Below are positions 62,182 through 64,000 of a DNA stretch of 64,000 bases, piece by piece. Both the position numbers and the translations under genes were made by a program. The notes under the pieces are model-generated. The model saw nothing but the letters and a program-made list of their open reading frames with translations. It had not been told where the DNA came from and made no database searches. The stretch comes from Cyclobacteriaceae bacterium. GTDB lineage: Bacteria; Bacteroidota; Bacteroidia; Cytophagales; Cyclobacteriaceae. Numbering within the stretch: the stretch's first letter is position 1; each line of letters begins with the position of its first letter. Location of the stretch: assembly GCA_028278225.1 (NCBI GenBank), contig JANQEU010000069.1:124001-188000 (forward strand). Reading direction: 5' to 3'.

Positions 62182-63594
62182 ATGAAAAAATTACCCTTAC
62201 ATATTAAGATCTTAATTGGATTGGTCCTGGGTGTGATCTGGGCGTTTATTTCCAGTGCCCTGGGGTGGAATCAGTTCACGATCAACTGGATTGATCCCTT
62301 TGGGACTATTTTTATCCGCCTGCTAAAATTCATAGCAGTTCCACTGGTCTTATTTTCCATTATCAACGGAGTTTCCGGGCTGAGCGATGTCACGAAATTA
62401 GGCCGGCTTGGAGGCAAAACCTTATTGGCCTATATAACCACTACTGTTTTAGCGGTAGCCGTTGGATTGATTTTGGTCAATACAATTGAACCAGGCACTC
62501 ACCTGGAAGAAGAACAGCGGATCAAAAACCGGCTTACATACGAAATATGGCTTCAGGATAACAATATCGGCCTGCCAAAAGACGGGAAATCATATTTGTC
62601 CGATCCCCAATATGAAAAGTACCTGTCTGAAGCACAAAAAGGCAGGGAAATGAGTGAAGCGGAAAGGCAGGAGCTGGAAGAGAAAATGAAGACGGTGGAA
62701 GCTCAAAAAGAAGATTCACCCCTGCAATTTGTCGTGGATATGGTGCCCGAAAATATCATTTTCTCTATCTCCAACAATCAGTTGATGCTGCAGGTTATTT
62801 TCTTTGCCATTTTCTTCGGCATCACGATTGTTTTGATCCCGAAGGAAAAAGCGGAACCATTAGTTGGATTTATACGGGGATCGAATGCCATTTTCTTGAA
62901 GATGGTGGAACTGGTAATGAAAGCCGCCCCTTTCTTTGTGTTCTGTCTGTTAGCCGGAGTGGTAGCCAAAATGGCGGACTCACCCGGTGAGGTGTTTGAA
63001 TTATTCCTGGGACTGGGTTCCTACGCCCTCACACTCTTAGGAGGACTGGCATTTGTCGTAGTGATCCTTTACCCGCTAATTCTGAAGGCTTTCGTACCAA
63101 AACTCACATACCGTGAACTGTTTCGAAACCTTAGTCCGGCACAATTCCTGGCATTCTCCACGAGTTCCAGTGCAGCGACACTCCCTGTCACAATGGAATG
63201 TGTGGAAGATAATATGGGCGTTTCCAGGACCATTTCAAGTTTTGTGCTACCCATTGGGGCCACGATCAACATGGATGGAACCAGCCTTCATCAGGCTGTA
63301 GCCGTCATTTTCATGGCTCAACTCCATATGGTGGATCTGACCGTCGGCCAACAGTTGATGATCGTATTCACGGCTTCCATGGCTTCCATAGGAGCAGCGG
63401 CAGTTCCGAGTGCGGGTCTTATTCTGATGCTTATGGTCCTGCAGTCAGTTGGATTAAATCCTGCCTGGGTTGCCCTTATTTTCCCGATTGACCGCCCACT
63501 GGATATGTGCAGGACGGTGGTGAATGTAACGGGAGATGCTACTGTGTCAACCCTGATTGCAAAATCTGAAGGTGAGTTGAACAAATACAATTAA
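62182..63594 (+). CDS. Dicarboxylate/amino acid:cation symporter (second), with charged insert
   Basis: A 470-residue paralogue of the preceding gene. Conserved TSSSAATLPVTM, GATINMDGTSLHQAV and NVTGDATVSTL match the family. It differs by an insert of about 45 charged residues after TM3 (about 107-160, including EAQKGREMSEAERQELEEKMK), likely a cytoplasmic or periplasmic helical hairpin. The NMDGT motif is canonical here, while the first copy reads NMNGT. The two genes share an operon; whether they differ in substrate is unknown. Confidence 0.9.
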   Translation: MKKLPLHIKILIGLVLGVIWAFISSALGWNQFTINWIDPFGTIFIRLLKFIAVPLVLFSIINGVSGLSDVTKLGRLGGKTLLAYITTTVLAVAVGLILVNTIEPGTHLEEEQRIKNRLTYEIWLQDNNIGLPKDGKSYLSDPQYEKYLSEAQKGREMSEAERQELEEKMKTVEAQKEDSPLQFVVDMVPENIIFSISNNQLMLQVIFFAIFFGITIVLIPKEKAEPLVGFIRGSNAIFLKMVELVMKAAPFFVFCLLAGVVAKMADSPGEVFELFLGLGSYALTLLGGLAFVVVILYPLILKAFVPKLTYRELFRNLSPAQFLAFSTSSSAATLPVTMECVEDNMGVSRTISSFVLPIGATINMDGTSLHQAVAVIFMAQLHMVDLTVGQQLMIVFTASMASIGAAAVPSAGLILMLMVLQSVGLNPAWVALIFPIDRPLDMCRTVVNVTGDATVSTLIAKSEGELNKYN

Positions 63595-63822
63595 CAAATC
63601 GACGACTTTTGCTGCACCACGCACCCGTATTTTAAGATCCGGGCTTCCTGATCCCGAATTTGAACTGGATTGCAAAAAGTACTGAGATAATAAATACTGT
63701 TGTTTCAATTCCGAAGAATTTCATATTCCATAAATGAGTCACAGCCTTAACAAATTGATATAATATCGTCTAACTTTAATTGTGTTCAAGCAATTAACCA
63801 ACTCAAAATAATAATCAGGATC

Positions 63823-64000
63823 ATGAAATCTTTAATCTCCATTTTATCGGCCGTACTATTACTTACAATTAACGCTGAGGCCCAATTATCTCCAGCCGAG
63901 TACAGTACAATAGATAGCCTCTTCATCGATTGGAACCGGCCTAACCATCCGGGCGGATCCATTGGGGTCATGAAAGACGGGAAGGTTGTATTTTCAAAAG
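63823..64000 (+). CDS. Serine hydrolase, class C beta-lactamase family, N-terminal fragment
   Basis: The right edge cuts this gene after 59 codons. The frame starts MKSLISILSAVLLLTINAEA, a signal peptide, and continues with LFIDWNRPNHPGGSIGVMKDGKVVFSK, the start of the beta-lactamase/penicillin-binding-like hydrolase domain. The catalytic SxxK lies beyond the edge. The 228 bases upstream (63595-63822) hold no gene. Confidence 0.75.
   Translation, partial: MKSLISILSAVLLLTINAEAQLSPAEYSTIDSLFIDWNRPNHPGGSIGVMKDGKVVFSK

Noticed and set aside
1-64000. Insertion sequences, prophage, tRNA or rRNA genes
   Set aside because: No transposase, integrase, phage structural gene or recognisable tRNA/rRNA sequence was found by reading either strand; a covariance search would be needed to exclude a tRNA fully.

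Overview
The window looks like the chromosome of a member of the Bacteroidota, most likely a free-living, probably marine member of the order Cytophagales. The evidence is a bacillithiol BshA, a TonB-dependent receptor with an N-terminal carboxypeptidase-regulatory-like domain, BatD, a Tricorn-like S41 protease, MetZ-type sulfhydrylase, a PIN-PhoH fusion, large FtsX-type permeases, few Shine-Dalgarno sequences and several promoters of the Bacteroidota type (TTTG / TAnnTTTG). I see no rRNA, tRNA, insertion sequence, phage or CRISPR array. The assignment is inferred from gene content; no marker gene allows a genus call.

Layout. 1-8 kb: end of queG, purU, an aminotransferase, a 159-bp palindromic repeat, a THUMP rRNA methyltransferase, ATPase A, dnaK and two tiny membrane-protein genes. 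8-16 kb: a beta-barrel protein followed by an MbnP/MbnH-like copper-binding pair, an ABC permease and prfC, whose 3' end is duplicated around a 59-residue membrane-protein gene. 16-26 kb: an M16 protease pair, a TonB receptor, ATPase B, a decayed TonB-receptor 3' end and clpB. 26-41 kb: an orphan TRAP receptor, Tricorn-like protease, spondin lipoprotein, a membrane-anchored TAXI receptor coupled to a YHS protein, a two-component system, rhodanese and metZ, a TRAP permease operon with an outer-membrane barrel and a 46-codon ORF, and rlmN. 41-48 kb: ATPase C and a coupled operon of an unknown gene, mutL and two rhomboids. 48-64 kb: a serine hydrolase with a decayed GH3-like domain, bshA, a VWA-MoxR-AlbA operon, phoH, a lipoprotein plus small membrane protein behind palindromes, an AhpD-like protein, batD-aroC, two dicarboxylate symporters and the start of a second serine hydrolase.

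The most interesting signal is shared by three dispersed paralogues, ATPases A, B and C. Each has a P-loop ATPase domain, a winged helix and a C-terminal DUF4143/PD-(D/E)XK-like domain. Each is directly preceded by its own short array of palindromic units: 32-bp period around TTAGCTAA (A), 23-bp period around GTATT-N3-AATAC (B), and 22-bp period around TTTACTCA-TGAGTAAA (C). The sequences differ but the design is the same, with periods near two or three helical turns and, for B, an operator lying inside a good promoter. ATPase B, and more tentatively C, also sits between the 3' end of a neighbouring gene and a decayed second copy of that 3' end. I propose, as inference, that these are self-regulating or formerly mobile single-gene cassettes, each recognising its private palindrome.
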